A stretch of DNA of 64,000 nucleotides from Alteribacter keqinensis. Lineage in GTDB: Bacteria > Bacillota > Bacilli > Bacillales > Salisediminibacteriaceae. The stretch covers positions 806,001-870,000 of the forward strand of contig NZ_RHIB01000001.1 in NCBI RefSeq assembly GCF_003710255.1, written 5' to 3'. Position numbers and translations under genes: made by a program. Below, piece after piece: positions 27,158-35,633 of this stretch. The first letter of the stretch is position 1; each line of letters begins with the position of its first letter. The notes beneath the pieces were generated by a model, which had not been told where the DNA came from, did not search any database, and saw only the letters and a program-made list of their open reading frames with translations.

Positions 27158-28450
27158 ATGGTTAAAGAAAAAATAAGCAGCGCATTGAAGGGTATAAACG
27201 GAACGGTAATCATCCCAGGTGATAAGTCTGTATCCCACCGTTCCGTCCTGTTTGCGTCCATTGCAGAGGGAACATCCGTCATTCGCGGCTTTTTAAAGGG
27301 GCAGGACTGCCTGAGTACGATTTCATGCATGAAGCAGATGGGTGTTGAAATTGAGGAAACTAACGACACCATCACTGTTCACGGGAAAGGATTTGCCGGG
27401 TTAAAAGAGCCTGAACGCGTACTTGATGTAGGGAACTCCGGTACTACAATCCGGCTTTTGTCCGGATTATTGTCAGGAACCGCGTTTTACAGCGTGCTTG
27501 AGGGTGATGATTCGATTGCTAAACGTCCCATGTCCAGAGTGACAGTTCCTTTAAGGCAAATGGGTGCGAAAATCGAAGGAAGGGAGAACGGTAACCTTAC
27601 GCCACTCTCCATTCGAGGCAGCAAGCTTACGGGTATCGAGTATGATTCCCCCGTTGCCAGTGCGCAGGTGAAGTCAGCAGTTCTTCTGGCAGGTCTTAAT
27701 GCAAAAGGTACGACCCGGGTGAAAGAACCAAGCGTGTCAAGAGACCATACAGAACGGATGCTCAGCGCTTTTGGTGTAGACGTTTATCAGGACCAGATAA
27801 ATGGTATTGCCGAAGTCACCGGCGGTTCAGTACTTAAAGCCCGTAATGTGCAGATCCCTGGAGATATCAGCTCTGCTGCTTTCTTTTTAGCCGCAGCTGC
27901 TATAACACCGCACAGCGCACTCGAGCTTAAAAATGTAGGTGTTAACCCTACCCGCACGGGAATTCTTGATGTCCTGGAGCAGATGGGTGCTGATATTACC
28001 GTTTTTAACGAGCGGACAGAAACAGGCGAACCGGTTGCGGACATCAGGGTATGCTGCAGCGAATTGAAAGGCACTGAAGTGGGAGGGGCTTTAATTCCGA
28101 GGCTCATTGATGAAATTCCTGCTATTGCCGTTATTGCGACTCAGGCAGAGGGAACAACGATTATTAAAGACGCAGCAGAATTAAAAGTTAAAGAAACGAA
28201 TCGAATCGATACGATGGTCAATCAACTGAAAAAGCTCGGTGCAGACATCGAGGCTACAGATGATGGCATGATCATCCATGGGAAAACGCCGTTAATTGGC
28301 GGGGAAGTATCCAGCTATCACGATCACCGTGTTGGTATGAGTCTTGCTCTCTGCGGACTCATCGCAAAAGAAGAAGTAGTTGTTCACGACGCCCAGGCCG
28401 TGGATGTATCCTACCCTGGATTTTTCGAGGAACTGAACCGTTTAAAATAA
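27158..28450 (+). CDS. aroA: 3-phosphoshikimate 1-carboxyvinyltransferase (EPSP synthase)
   Basis: 430 aa (aroE in B. subtilis). It condenses shikimate-3-phosphate with PEP to EPSP, the substrate of AroC. Landmarks are [10 protein letters not shown] near residue 18, [17 protein letters not shown] near 88-105, the [10 protein letters not shown] block and [10 protein letters not shown] near 315. It ends the aromatic supra-operon, 14 bases after tyrA with AAAGGAG as ribosome site. No clear terminator was found directly after the stop. Confidence 0.97.
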   Translation: MVKEKISSALKGINGTVIIPGDKSVSHRSVLFASIAEGTSVIRGFLKGQDCLSTISCMKQMGVEIEETNDTITVHGKGFAGLKEPERVLDVGNSGTTIRLLSGLLSGTAFYSVLEGDDSIAKRPMSRVTVPLRQMGAKIEGRENGNLTPLSIRGSKLTGIEYDSPVASAQVKSAVLLAGLNAKGTTRVKEPSVSRDHTERMLSAFGVDVYQDQINGIAEVTGGSVLKARNVQIPGDISSAAFFLAAAAITPHSALELKNVGVNPTRTGILDVLEQMGADITVFNERTETGEPVADIRVCCSELKGTEVGGALIPRLIDEIPAIAVIATQAEGTTIIKDAAELKVKETNRIDTMVNQLKKLGADIEATDDGMIIHGKTPLIGGEVSSYHDHRVGMSLALCGLIAKEEVVVHDAQAVDVSYPGFFEELNRLK

Positions 28451-28818
28451 ACATGTAAAAGACCCTGCCGGATTTCTTTTTATGCAGCTATGTTAGGTTC
28501 CAAGTGAAGACATCCGCTTCATGCACCTCCTTACCGAGGGAGGATTGAGCTATCTTAGCCGCGGTGCCGACACTTTTTATAAATATGAATGAACCCAGGT
28601 TGACCTGGGGTTCCTGCGTCAGCTGGGACCAGGCACCGCAGAGCTTTTGCTTGAGAAGTTACTTCGACGCATATGCTTCAGAGACTGGCTGACAGCAAAA
28701 GAAGCAGGCTTAATTCTCCAGGTTTGCCGGCACCGCCACGGAAAGCGAAGAGCACGTAAGTACTTCGAAATTTGTTATCACTAAAGTGGTCTCTCCGGAG
28801 GAATTTAATTTTATATGT
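28451..28818. other. gene-free gap after the aromatic operon
   Basis: No convincing gene in 28451-28818. It contains CCTCC/GGAGG (about 28527-28544), GAACCCAGG/CCTGGGGTTC (about 28591-28613) and, at its right end, a family A repeat. None has a proper T-run, so the terminator of the aromatic operon is uncertain. Confidence 0.5.
28719..28772. repeat. degenerate family A intergenic repeat
   Basis: GCCGGCACCGCCACGGAAAGCG followed by AAGAGCACGTAAG shares the GCACCGCCACGGAAAG block exactly with the copy at 44431-44505. Only the right half of the element remains. Confidence 0.55.
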
Positions 28819-28846
28819 TTGACACCTTACTCTCATCGGATAAAAT
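28819..28846 (+). promoter_or_regulatory. promoter of the ypiA TPR gene
   Basis: TTGACA (28819-28824), 16-base spacer, TAAAAT (28841-28846). It starts inside the open frame upstream of ypiA, which supports the later start codon at 28884. Confidence 0.7.
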
Positions 28847-28883
28847 GGTAGAAGACCTTTGGTATGAGAGCGGGAGTGATAGT

Positions 28884-30158
28884 ATGAATGAAACACTTGA
28901 ACAAGCAATACAGCTGATTGAAAACGGCCGGCATGAAGAAGGCCTGATAAAAGTTCAGAAGGCATATGAAACAGCCGATGATGAAACGAAACGAACAATA
29001 GGGGAATTGTATTTTGAACTTGGCCTGGTGGACAGAGCCATAAATGTAGTCGAGGAACTGATGTTCAGATATCCGGATCACGGGGAACTGTTCGCTTTTG
29101 CAGCAGAGTGTTATATCGATTCGGGAAAAGAAGATGAAGCAATGGAAATGCTTCTTGAAGTCCATGAAGATGATCCGGTATTTGCACAGTCCCAGCTCCT
29201 TCTGGCAGATCTTTATGAAAACCAGGGCCTTGATGAGGTCGCAGAGCAGAAGCTCCTTCAGGCTGTAAAAAAAGCAGCTGATGAACCCATTCTCCATTAC
29301 GGGTTGGGAGAGTTTTATCTTAACCGGGGAGACTATAACAAAAGTATCCCGTATTATAAAAAGGCCATTCATGACAATGACCTGCCGGATGATGATCATA
29401 TAAATCCTTCTCTGAGGCTGGCTGAAGCATACAGTGCTACCGGGCAGTTCGAAGAGGCACTGTCAAGCTATAAAAAAGGCCTTGAGAAAAAGATAGATCC
29501 GGACGGATTGTTCGGCTATGGTTATACAGCCCTTCAGACAGAAGATTATGAGCTGGCTGCAGAGCAGTTCGAACGTTTAAAAGTGCTCGATCCTTCCTAT
29601 ACAACGTTATATCCTTTCTTATCCAAGGCATACAGGCACCTGTCCCGGTCCGATAAAGCCCTTGATGTGATTAACGAAGGCCTGTCAAGAGATGAATTTA
29701 ACGAAACCCTCTACCTTGAAGCAGCCCGGATTCAGTTCTCAAAAGGACTAGGTGAAGAAGGACGGAGTTTTTTACAGAAGGTTATTGCAATTAACCCTTC
29801 CAATATTGAGGCCGTTAAAGAGCTCATTTTATATTATGATGAAACCGACAGTTATGAAGAACTGGCAGAGCTTATTTCTTTTCTTGAAGATTATCAGGAA
29901 ACAGACCCGCTTTTTGACCGGTACAAAGGAAAAGCCCTGTATGAAACCGACCGTGTAAATGAGGCGGCAGAGGCATATGAAAAGGCGCTCGTTTTCTATC
30001 AAAATGACCCTGAGGTTATAGAAGAAGCGGCATTTGCCATGCTTGAAGCCGGTAAACGGTCAAAAGGGATTGAGCTTTTGAAAAAAATCGTGGAATATGA
30101 ACCTGAACGTGCGGATATACAAGAAAGAATTGAACAGTTAACAGAAGAGCGCTTATAG
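28884..30158 (+). CDS. ypiA: YpiA-type tetratricopeptide repeat protein
   Basis: 424 aa, soluble and acidic, almost entirely built of TPR helix pairs: repeats such as AINVVEELMFRYPDHGE, AEQKLLQAVKKAADEP and SIPYYKKAIHDNDL follow at about 34-residue spacing. TPRs hold protein partners; the partner is unknown. Position after aroA and before the ypiB region matches YpiA of B. subtilis. The ATG at 28884 follows GGGAG at seven bases, downstream of a clear promoter; an earlier in-frame ATG at 28815 precedes that promoter and is rejected. Confidence 0.88.
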   Translation: MNETLEQAIQLIENGRHEEGLIKVQKAYETADDETKRTIGELYFELGLVDRAINVVEELMFRYPDHGELFAFAAECYIDSGKEDEAMEMLLEVHEDDPVFAQSQLLLADLYENQGLDEVAEQKLLQAVKKAADEPILHYGLGEFYLNRGDYNKSIPYYKKAIHDNDLPDDDHINPSLRLAEAYSATGQFEEALSSYKKGLEKKIDPDGLFGYGYTALQTEDYELAAEQFERLKVLDPSYTTLYPFLSKAYRHLSRSDKALDVINEGLSRDEFNETLYLEAARIQFSKGLGEEGRSFLQKVIAINPSNIEAVKELILYYDETDSYEELAELISFLEDYQETDPLFDRYKGKALYETDRVNEAAEAYEKALVFYQNDPEVIEEAAFAMLEAGKRSKGIELLKKIVEYEPERADIQERIEQLTEERL

Positions 30159-30164
30159 TCGTTT

Positions 30165-30209
30165 CCCCTTTTTCACATACTGAGAAGTAGAGTGAGAAAG
30201 GGGTTTTTT
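30165..30209 (+). terminator. terminator-like hairpin holding the Shine-Dalgarno sequence of the next gene
   Basis: CCCCTTTTTCAC (30165-30176) pairs with GTGAGAAAGGGG (30192-30203), 12 pairs with one G-U and a 15-base loop, then TTTTTT (30204-30209). It looks like the ypiA terminator. AAAGGGG in the 3' arm is also the ribosome site for the ATG at 30213, and the T-run is the spacer between them. Confidence 0.75.
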
Positions 30210-30212
30210 AAA

Positions 30213-31262
30213 ATGAACGTGATGGAACTATTGCTCCAACTGCCTCAGCAGTCGTTAGCCCGGATTCTTCACCACCATGATAATGGAGAAACAGAGCGGT
30301 CGAAACAGCGGTGCATCGAAAAAGTAATTCGCAGGCTCACAGATATTAATGACCGGACTGCGTCCATTAAGAACCTGCAACGGTGTGAAAGACAACTCGT
30401 TATTTTTGTAAGTATGAGTGCCACTGCAGAGTGGGCTTCACATGAATTGGCAGGCCTCGTAACAAAGAGTGAACGTGAACATGTTCATCATGCACTGCCT
30501 GTATTGGAAAAAGAGGGGTGGCTGTTCCCCCTCCCAATGGAAAGGTGGATTATGCCGGACGAATTAAAAAAGATCGCAGGAAATTTCCTGAAACAAAGTG
30601 TAAGCATGGAGACTGTGACAGTTCCCGCTCAAAAACCTGACAGACACACACTCCTCACAGATCTGTACACATTCATAGATGAAGTAAAGGTAAAAGCCTA
30701 TCCTCTGACACAACAGAAAACGATAGGAAAATCACAGCTTGGAAGTCTTTTGAGAAAGCTGGAATACCAAGAAGACATACCAAATGAAAAATGGCGTTTT
30801 GGATATGGCCGTCATTTTAATTATTACCCGGACCGTTTTTCTCTTATTTATGATCTCGCCCATAATGAAGGCTGGATTCAGGAAGAAGAGAGGCTCGTTG
30901 TAACAACGAAATGGGAAGAAGCTGAGGAGATGAGTGTATCCCGGTTGATGCAGCGGTTTATGCTGACTTATGTAAAAGAGTACCGCAGGGCGCTCCCGCA
31001 GCTTCCTGTCCTGATTAAAATACTTGCCACCGTTCTCGGGAAAGACAACCTGGCACTGGAGAAAGAAACGGTTGTTTCCCTGCTGTACCCATTTACAGAT
31101 GACTATTATTATGACGACAGATCAGCAGTGATAAAAAAACGAATCCTGCCCATGCTCGTGCACCTTGGTTACTTGTGCGAAAAAACATTTGGCAGTGAAA
31201 CCTACTATTCCCTTTCTTCTTCACATCTGCACGGGAATCGGTTTTTTTCAAGTCTTCTTTAA
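30213..31262 (+). CDS. unrecognised 349-aa protein, possibly DNA-binding helicase-accessory type
   Basis: 349 aa, no signal peptide or membrane helix, rich in helices and basic residues. I do not recognise it securely. The layout of short helical blocks (LLLQLPQQSLARILHHHD at the start; SEREHVHHALPVLEKEGWLFP near 88) recalls winged-helix segments of XPB-like helicase-associated proteins, but no helicase motif is present, so this is a weak suggestion. It has no counterpart between ypiA and ypiB in B. subtilis. The ATG at 30213 is fixed by AAAGGGG nine bases upstream, which lies inside a hairpin. Confidence 0.8.
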   Translation: MNVMELLLQLPQQSLARILHHHDNGETERSKQRCIEKVIRRLTDINDRTASIKNLQRCERQLVIFVSMSATAEWASHELAGLVTKSEREHVHHALPVLEKEGWLFPLPMERWIMPDELKKIAGNFLKQSVSMETVTVPAQKPDRHTLLTDLYTFIDEVKVKAYPLTQQKTIGKSQLGSLLRKLEYQEDIPNEKWRFGYGRHFNYYPDRFSLIYDLAHNEGWIQEEERLVVTTKWEEAEEMSVSRLMQRFMLTYVKEYRRALPQLPVLIKILATVLGKDNLALEKETVVSLLYPFTDDYYYDDRSAVIKKRILPMLVHLGYLCEKTFGSETYYSLSSSHLHGNRFFSSLL

Positions 31263-31512
31263 CCGAAACTGAAGCTGAAATCTATTTTGATATAACATAT
31301 TGGCGACGGCTAGGTCCCCTGTCCAACGTGAATCGCATTGAACAACAGATTTTTGGTCCTTTGACTGGTTACCGCAAAAAAACTTTTATTAAAATATCAT
31401 TTTAAAAAGGATTTTTGATGTTTTTAAAGAATATAAACATATATAAAGAAGCGGTTACATTTTAAGGAGCTCCGGATTTTCAAATGCAATTCATGATTGA
31501 GGAGGGGTGAAG

Positions 31513-32064
31513 ATGAACAATACTGTTCCGGTCATGGAGAAACGCGATTTTTTAAAGTGGTTTCTCGATCAATACCAGTTGAAACGCCGCGAATGTGCCT
31601 GGTTGCTTAACTTCCTGATGAGTGATGACATATTAATGGAGCGTGTCCATTTTGTCGAGCAAGCTGATTACTGTCCGAAAGCACTCATGATTTCTACAAA
31701 TGATGTGGATTGTGTGCCGTTTGCTTTTCACAAGAACCAGCATGTGACGATGGACGCAGAGAAGTCCTTTCATGACATCAGGCTAAACAGAAACGAAGAT
31801 ATCTTTATTCAGCTGAATTTTAAAGACAAGCAGATGACCCCGCAGTATGTAGCGGTCCTTGAGGAAAACCCGTACCTGCCTGTAAATGAAGAAGAAACGA
31901 ATATTCACCAGCTCATGGCGGAAATGGTTTTGGAGAAGTCGATTAGAAATGAGCGGATTAAATCCATTCAAAAAGAAATTGACCAAGCTCTCTGTAAAGG
32001 GGACAAAAAACGGTTCAATGATCTTGCAGAAGAATATAAGCAATTAAAAGCCCTTAACGTTTAA
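31513..32064 (+). CDS. ypiB: YpiB / UPF0302 family protein
   Basis: 183 aa, soluble. It follows B. subtilis YpiB closely (FLKWFLDQYQLKRRECAWLLNFLMS near residue 12, AEKSFHDIRLNRNEDIFIQLNFK near 80, VAVLEENPYLP near 110). Function is not established; B. subtilis studies connect YpiB with YpiF and QcrABC through shared locus and control. The ATG at 31513 lies seven bases after GAGGAGGGG; a GTG at 31507 is too close. A 250-base gap before it is A/T-rich and shows nothing definite. Confidence 0.93.
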   Translation: MNNTVPVMEKRDFLKWFLDQYQLKRRECAWLLNFLMSDDILMERVHFVEQADYCPKALMISTNDVDCVPFAFHKNQHVTMDAEKSFHDIRLNRNEDIFIQLNFKDKQMTPQYVAVLEENPYLPVNEEETNIHQLMAEMVLEKSIRNERIKSIQKEIDQALCKGDKKRFNDLAEEYKQLKALNV

Positions 32065-32078
32065 GGGTTTTTTTTTGC
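32051..32078 (+). terminator. intrinsic terminator overlapping the ypiB stop
   Basis: CCCTTAA (32051-32057) pairs with TTAAGGG (32061-32067) across a tiny loop and is followed by TTTTTTTTT. The stop codon lies inside the stem. Confidence 0.8.
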
Positions 32079-32260
32079 TCCGGCACTTCTGAATGTCTAT
32101 TCTCTGCATGTCTCTTCCTGGCATAATTAAGAAAGCTGTCTGATTAAGAGGACGTTACCCTTTTATACAATCTTTATGTTAAAATCAAGTGAGCCGGCAG
32201 GTTTCAAAGAATAAGAATGCCGATAAAAACAAAAGCTGAATATGTAAGGAGTGCTTAATT

Positions 32261-32740
32261 GTGAAATGGGTAACTAATGACCTGGACATGTATATGAATG
32301 CCAAGGAATATGTGGATACAGCGATTATTCCTCTTGTACCTTTAAACTGGGAAAAGGACATCAAGGGAACTGTCTCAAAAGGGGAGTTTTCTTCCATCCT
32401 GATTGATGAAATAGAAAAGCAGTTTAAGGGAAGACTTTTTCAACTGCCTCCTTTTACATATCTGACAGAAGAATCCGATGAGAGCCGCACATCCCGGTTA
32501 CAGGAATGGGATCGTCACTTTTTCGACAATGGTTTTAAACATATTGTTTATGTAACTTCAGACGGAGACTGGAAGCGGGTAGAAGGAAATCTGCCGGATC
32601 AATTGATATGGATCCCGGCACTTCCCTTGGAAAACGTGGACCCGGCATATGCCAGAGAAATGATCTCACAGCAGATGAAACAGATTTTACCCCTTATTAC
32701 AGATAAGTGGCAGTCCGGACCGAAAGAAAGAAATTCCTGA
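32261..32740 (+). CDS. ypiF: YpiF / DUF2487 family protein
   Basis: 159 aa, soluble. The beginning MKWVTNDLDMYMNAKEYVDTAIIPL and the later WDRHFFDNGFKHIVYVT match DUF2487 (YpiF), which sits before qcrA in Bacillus. Function is not established. The GTG at 32261 follows AAGGAGTG at eight bases. The qcr promoter starts 19 bases after its stop. Confidence 0.88.
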   Translation: MKWVTNDLDMYMNAKEYVDTAIIPLVPLNWEKDIKGTVSKGEFSSILIDEIEKQFKGRLFQLPPFTYLTEESDESRTSRLQEWDRHFFDNGFKHIVYVTSDGDWKRVEGNLPDQLIWIPALPLENVDPAYAREMISQQMKQILPLITDKWQSGPKERNS

Positions 32741-32758
32741 ACACATTGTCTGATTCTG

Positions 32759-32788
32759 TTGACTTTTAATGAATTTTTACGCTATCAT
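32759..32788 (+). promoter_or_regulatory. promoter of qcrABC
   Basis: TTGACT (32759-32764), 18-base spacer, TATCAT (32783-32788), 74 bases before qcrA. Confidence 0.55.
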
Positions 32789-32861
32789 AATAATGTCTTA
32801 GTATGATATTTGTGTGTTTAAATGGCAGCTTTAGAGATCATAGGAGCGAGGAGGGAAAGTC

Positions 32862-33359
32862 GTGAGTGAAAAAGAACACAAAGTGTCGAGGCGTCAATTT
32901 TTGACGTATACACTGACAGGTGTAGGCGGTTTCATGGCAGCAGGTATGCTTATGCCAATGGCTCGCTTTGCTTTGGACCCTGCATTACAGGCAGGCGGAG
33001 ATACTGACTTTGTACGGGTAGCGTCAGTTGATGAACTGACTGACGAACCAACACGTTTTAACTTTACAATTGAGCAGGAAGATGCCTGGTATACGTCTGA
33101 TGTTGACCGAGTGGCTTGGGTCTACAGAGAAGGCGATGAAATTATAGCTCTTTCACCTGTTTGCACTCACTTAGGCTGTACAGTGAACTGGGAAGGTAAT
33201 GAAGATTATCCTGAGCAATTCTATTGCCCATGTCACTTCGGCCGATTTGAAAAAGACGGAACGAACGTTCCTAACACGCCACCAACACGTCCGTTGGATG
33301 TGTATGAAATGGAAGTCCGGGATGGCGATCTTTATTTAGGAAGAACAGTGCAACGTTAG
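32862..33359 (+). CDS. qcrA: menaquinol:cytochrome c oxidoreductase, Rieske iron-sulfur subunit
   Basis: 165 aa. The N-terminus has a twin-arginine motif (SRRQFLT) and one membrane anchor (about residues 14-35), so the folded protein is expected to be Tat-exported with its cluster outside. The [2Fe-2S] ligands lie in CTHLGC near residue 104 and CPCHFG near 124. It passes electrons from menaquinol to the haem subunit. The GTG start follows GAGGAGGG. First gene of qcrA-B-C, with its own promoter. Confidence 0.97.
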   Translation: MSEKEHKVSRRQFLTYTLTGVGGFMAAGMLMPMARFALDPALQAGGDTDFVRVASVDELTDEPTRFNFTIEQEDAWYTSDVDRVAWVYREGDEIIALSPVCTHLGCTVNWEGNEDYPEQFYCPCHFGRFEKDGTNVPNTPPTRPLDVYEMEVRDGDLYLGRTVQR

Positions 33360-33378
33360 GAAGAAGGGGGCGTAGTAA

Positions 33379-34050
33379 ATGTTACAAAAAATCTATGATT
33401 GGGTAGATGAACGGCTGGATATCACCCCCATGTGGCGTGACATAGCCGATCACGAGGTGCCTGAGCACGTTAACCCTGCCCATCATTTCTCAGCATTTGT
33501 TTACTGTTTCGGGGGACTCACGTTCTTTGTTACCGTAATTCAAATTCTATCCGGTATGTTTTTGACAATGTACTATGTGCCGGACATTATTCATGCTTAT
33601 GAATCGGTCTATTACTTACAAAATGAAGTCACTTTCGGTGTTATTGTCCGCGGTATGCACCACTGGGGAGCCAGTCTTGTTATCGTAATGATGTTCCTAC
33701 ATACGTTGCGTGTATTCTTTACAGGTTCCTATAAGAAACCGCGGGAATTAAACTGGGTTGTCGGAGTTCTCATTTTCTTCGTCATGCTTGGTCTAGGGTT
33801 TACCGGTTATCTATTGCCTTGGGATATGAAAGCTTACTTTGCGACAGTTGTAGGACTTGAGATTGCCGAAGCCGTTCCGGTTGTCGGTACGTTCGCTAAA
33901 ACACTGCTTGCAGGTGGCGAGATTATTGGAGCACAGACGCTTACACGATTCTTTGCGATCCACGTGTTCTTCTTGCCGGGTGCGCTTCTTGGACTTCTTG
34001 GAGCCCACTTCTTTATGATCCGTAAACAAGGAATTTCCGGTCCATTGTAG
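33379..34050 (+). CDS. qcrB: menaquinol:cytochrome c oxidoreductase, cytochrome b6 subunit
   Basis: 223 aa, b6-type with four membrane helices. Haem b histidines are placed as in the family (RGMHHWGASLVIVMMFLHTLRVFF on helix II; FFAIHVFFLPG on helix IV). A cysteine in VYCFGG near residue 43 matches the site of the covalently bound haem c in Bacillus b6 proteins. The split b6/subunit-IV layout is the usual bacilli arrangement. 19 bases after qcrA with AAGAAGGGGG. Confidence 0.97.
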   Translation: MLQKIYDWVDERLDITPMWRDIADHEVPEHVNPAHHFSAFVYCFGGLTFFVTVIQILSGMFLTMYYVPDIIHAYESVYYLQNEVTFGVIVRGMHHWGASLVIVMMFLHTLRVFFTGSYKKPRELNWVVGVLIFFVMLGLGFTGYLLPWDMKAYFATVVGLEIAEAVPVVGTFAKTLLAGGEIIGAQTLTRFFAIHVFFLPGALLGLLGAHFFMIRKQGISGPL

Positions 34051-34083
34051 GATCCGGTTTGACGCAGAAAAGGAGGGAAATCT

Positions 34084-34860
34084 ATGCATCGCGGGAAAGG
34101 TATGAAGTTTGTCGGCGACTCTCGTGTCCCGGCTACAAGGATGCCGAATATTCCAAAAGACTATTCAGAGTATCCGCATAAAACGGAAGCATTCTGGCCT
34201 AACTTCCTTCTACGTGAGTGGATGGTCGGGGCAGTCTTCCTGATTGGTTATCTATGTTTGACAATTGCGCATCCATCACCGTTGGAGCGTGTGGCAGATC
34301 CTAACGATTCAGGCTACATACCACTGCCTGACTGGTACTTCCTGTTTTTGTATCAGTTACTGAAGTATGAGTTTGCTGCCGGTGCCTATACGGTAATCGG
34401 AGCCGTTGTAATGCCTGGTATTGCTTTTGGAGCGCTTCTTCTTGCCCCATGGCTTGATAATGGAGTGGAACGCCGTCCGATCCGCCGTCCAATTGCAAGC
34501 GGACTGATGATGCTTGGTATCATCTCAATTATCTTCCTTACGTGGGAATCTGTTGACCAGCACGACTGGGAAGCGGCAGCGCGTCAGGGTGCGATCGTTG
34601 AAGATGTTGAGATTGATGAAAGTTCGGAAGGGTATGAAATTTACATGAGCCAGCAGGCCTGTATCGGCTGCCACGGTGATCAGGGTGAAGGTGGAGCGGC
34701 TGGTCCGAACATCTTCGAGAATGATTACGAGGCAGAAGATTACGCAGAGATTATTCGAAACGGTCAGGGTGAAATGCCTGGAGACCAGTTCGAGGGTTCT
34801 GATGAAGAGCTTGAAATCCTGGCTGAATGGATTGCCAACGACGGACAGGATCCGGAATAA
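34084..34860 (+). CDS. qcrC: menaquinol:cytochrome c oxidoreductase, fused subunit IV and cytochrome c
   Basis: 258 aa. The N-terminal ~150 residues are the three-helix subunit IV part (PDWYFLFLYQLLKYE holds the quinol-site PDWYF, equivalent to PEWY). The C-terminus is a c-type cytochrome with one haem site ACIGCHGDQGEGG near residue 196 and a later Met ligand candidate in NGQGEMPG. The fusion is normal for bacilli. The exposed linker and haem domain are unusually acidic. AAAAGGAGG precedes the start. Followed by a terminator. Confidence 0.97.
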   Translation: MHRGKGMKFVGDSRVPATRMPNIPKDYSEYPHKTEAFWPNFLLREWMVGAVFLIGYLCLTIAHPSPLERVADPNDSGYIPLPDWYFLFLYQLLKYEFAAGAYTVIGAVVMPGIAFGALLLAPWLDNGVERRPIRRPIASGLMMLGIISIIFLTWESVDQHDWEAAARQGAIVEDVEIDESSEGYEIYMSQQACIGCHGDQGEGGAAGPNIFENDYEAEDYAEIIRNGQGEMPGDQFEGSDEELEILAEWIANDGQDPE

Positions 34861-34868
34861 ATATTACG

Positions 34869-34902
34869 AAGCTGACTGAGGTAATTCAGTCAGCTTTTCT
34901 TA
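34869..34902 (+). terminator. intrinsic terminator of qcrABC
   Basis: AAGCTGACTGA pairs with TTCAGTCAGCTT across a short loop and runs into TTTTC (about 34869-34899). Confidence 0.85.
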
Positions 34903-34918
34903 TATTGTCAGTAATTAC

Positions 34919-34947
34919 TTATCTGTATTACTCTTTACAGGTATACT
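34919..34947 (+). promoter_or_regulatory. candidate promoter of ypjA
   Basis: TATACT (34942-34947) lies 34 bases before the start, with a weak TTATCT -35 (34919-34924) at 17 bases, the same weak hexamer used before hepS. Confidence 0.42.
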
Positions 34948-34980
34948 GGAAAAGAGATCCGAAAGACAGGAGGGAAGAGT

Positions 34981-35577
34981 ATGATTGATAAAGGGTATAA
35001 CCTTCTTGGACAAAAGTGGGCAATTATTCTGTTACTTGTCATAAATATACCGGGAACGATCTATGGATACATATGGTACGAGTCGCAGCTGGCAGCCACA
35101 CCGGCGGTTTTTCTTATCTTTGTGCCAGACAGCCCGACAGCAAGTCTTTTCTTTGTCATTGTTCTGACCGCTTTTTTATTCAGAAAGAATATCCCTCTTG
35201 TAGAAGCTCTTGCGGCTGTAACGTTGTTTAAATATGGCATATGGGCTGTAGTCATGATTGTATGGGCAGCGTTGGAAGGGTCTCCGCTCCGGTGGGATCA
35301 TTACATGCTGATTGGTTCTCATTTAGGAATGGCGGTTCAGGGTCTTTTATATGCTCCGTACTACAGAATAAAAGGTTGGCATCTCGCTTTGGTTGCTGTA
35401 TGGACGCTTCACAATGATGTTATTGATTACATATACGGCATGCATCCGTATGTCTCCAGACTGATTCTTCCATATTACCAGGAGATTGCATATTTTACGT
35501 TCTGGCTCAGCATCAGCTCTCTTTTGGTCGTCTATATGCTGAATAAGATTCAGCAGAAGAGAACTCTTGGATTTTAG
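34981..35577 (+). CDS. ypjA: YpjA / DUF1405 membrane protein
   Basis: 198 aa with about six hydrophobic helices, starting near residue 13 and ending near 190. The sequence FVPDSPTASLFF and the helix after NIPLVEALAAVTLFKYGIW match the DUF1405 family, which follows qcrC in Bacillus. Function is not known. The ATG follows AGGAGGGAAG. Downstream lies a perfect hairpin and then ypjB. Confidence 0.9.
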   Translation: MIDKGYNLLGQKWAIILLLVINIPGTIYGYIWYESQLAATPAVFLIFVPDSPTASLFFVIVLTAFLFRKNIPLVEALAAVTLFKYGIWAVVMIVWAALEGSPLRWDHYMLIGSHLGMAVQGLLYAPYYRIKGWHLALVAVWTLHNDVIDYIYGMHPYVSRLILPYYQEIAYFTFWLSISSLLVVYMLNKIQQKRTLGF

Positions 35578-35587
35578 GTCTACCAGG

Positions 35588-35631
35588 CTGTCCCTCCTCA
35601 TAGGATGAATTAGGTAAAAGAGGAGGGACAG
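35588..35631 (+). promoter_or_regulatory. 12-bp hairpin sequestering the ypjB ribosome site
   Basis: CTGTCCCTCCTC (35588-35599) pairs perfectly with GAGGAGGGACAG (35620-35631). The 3' arm contains AGGAGGG, the only ribosome site for the ATG at 35634. No T-run follows, so it is not a terminator. It should block initiation unless opened. Confidence 0.72.
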
Positions 35632-35633
35632 GC

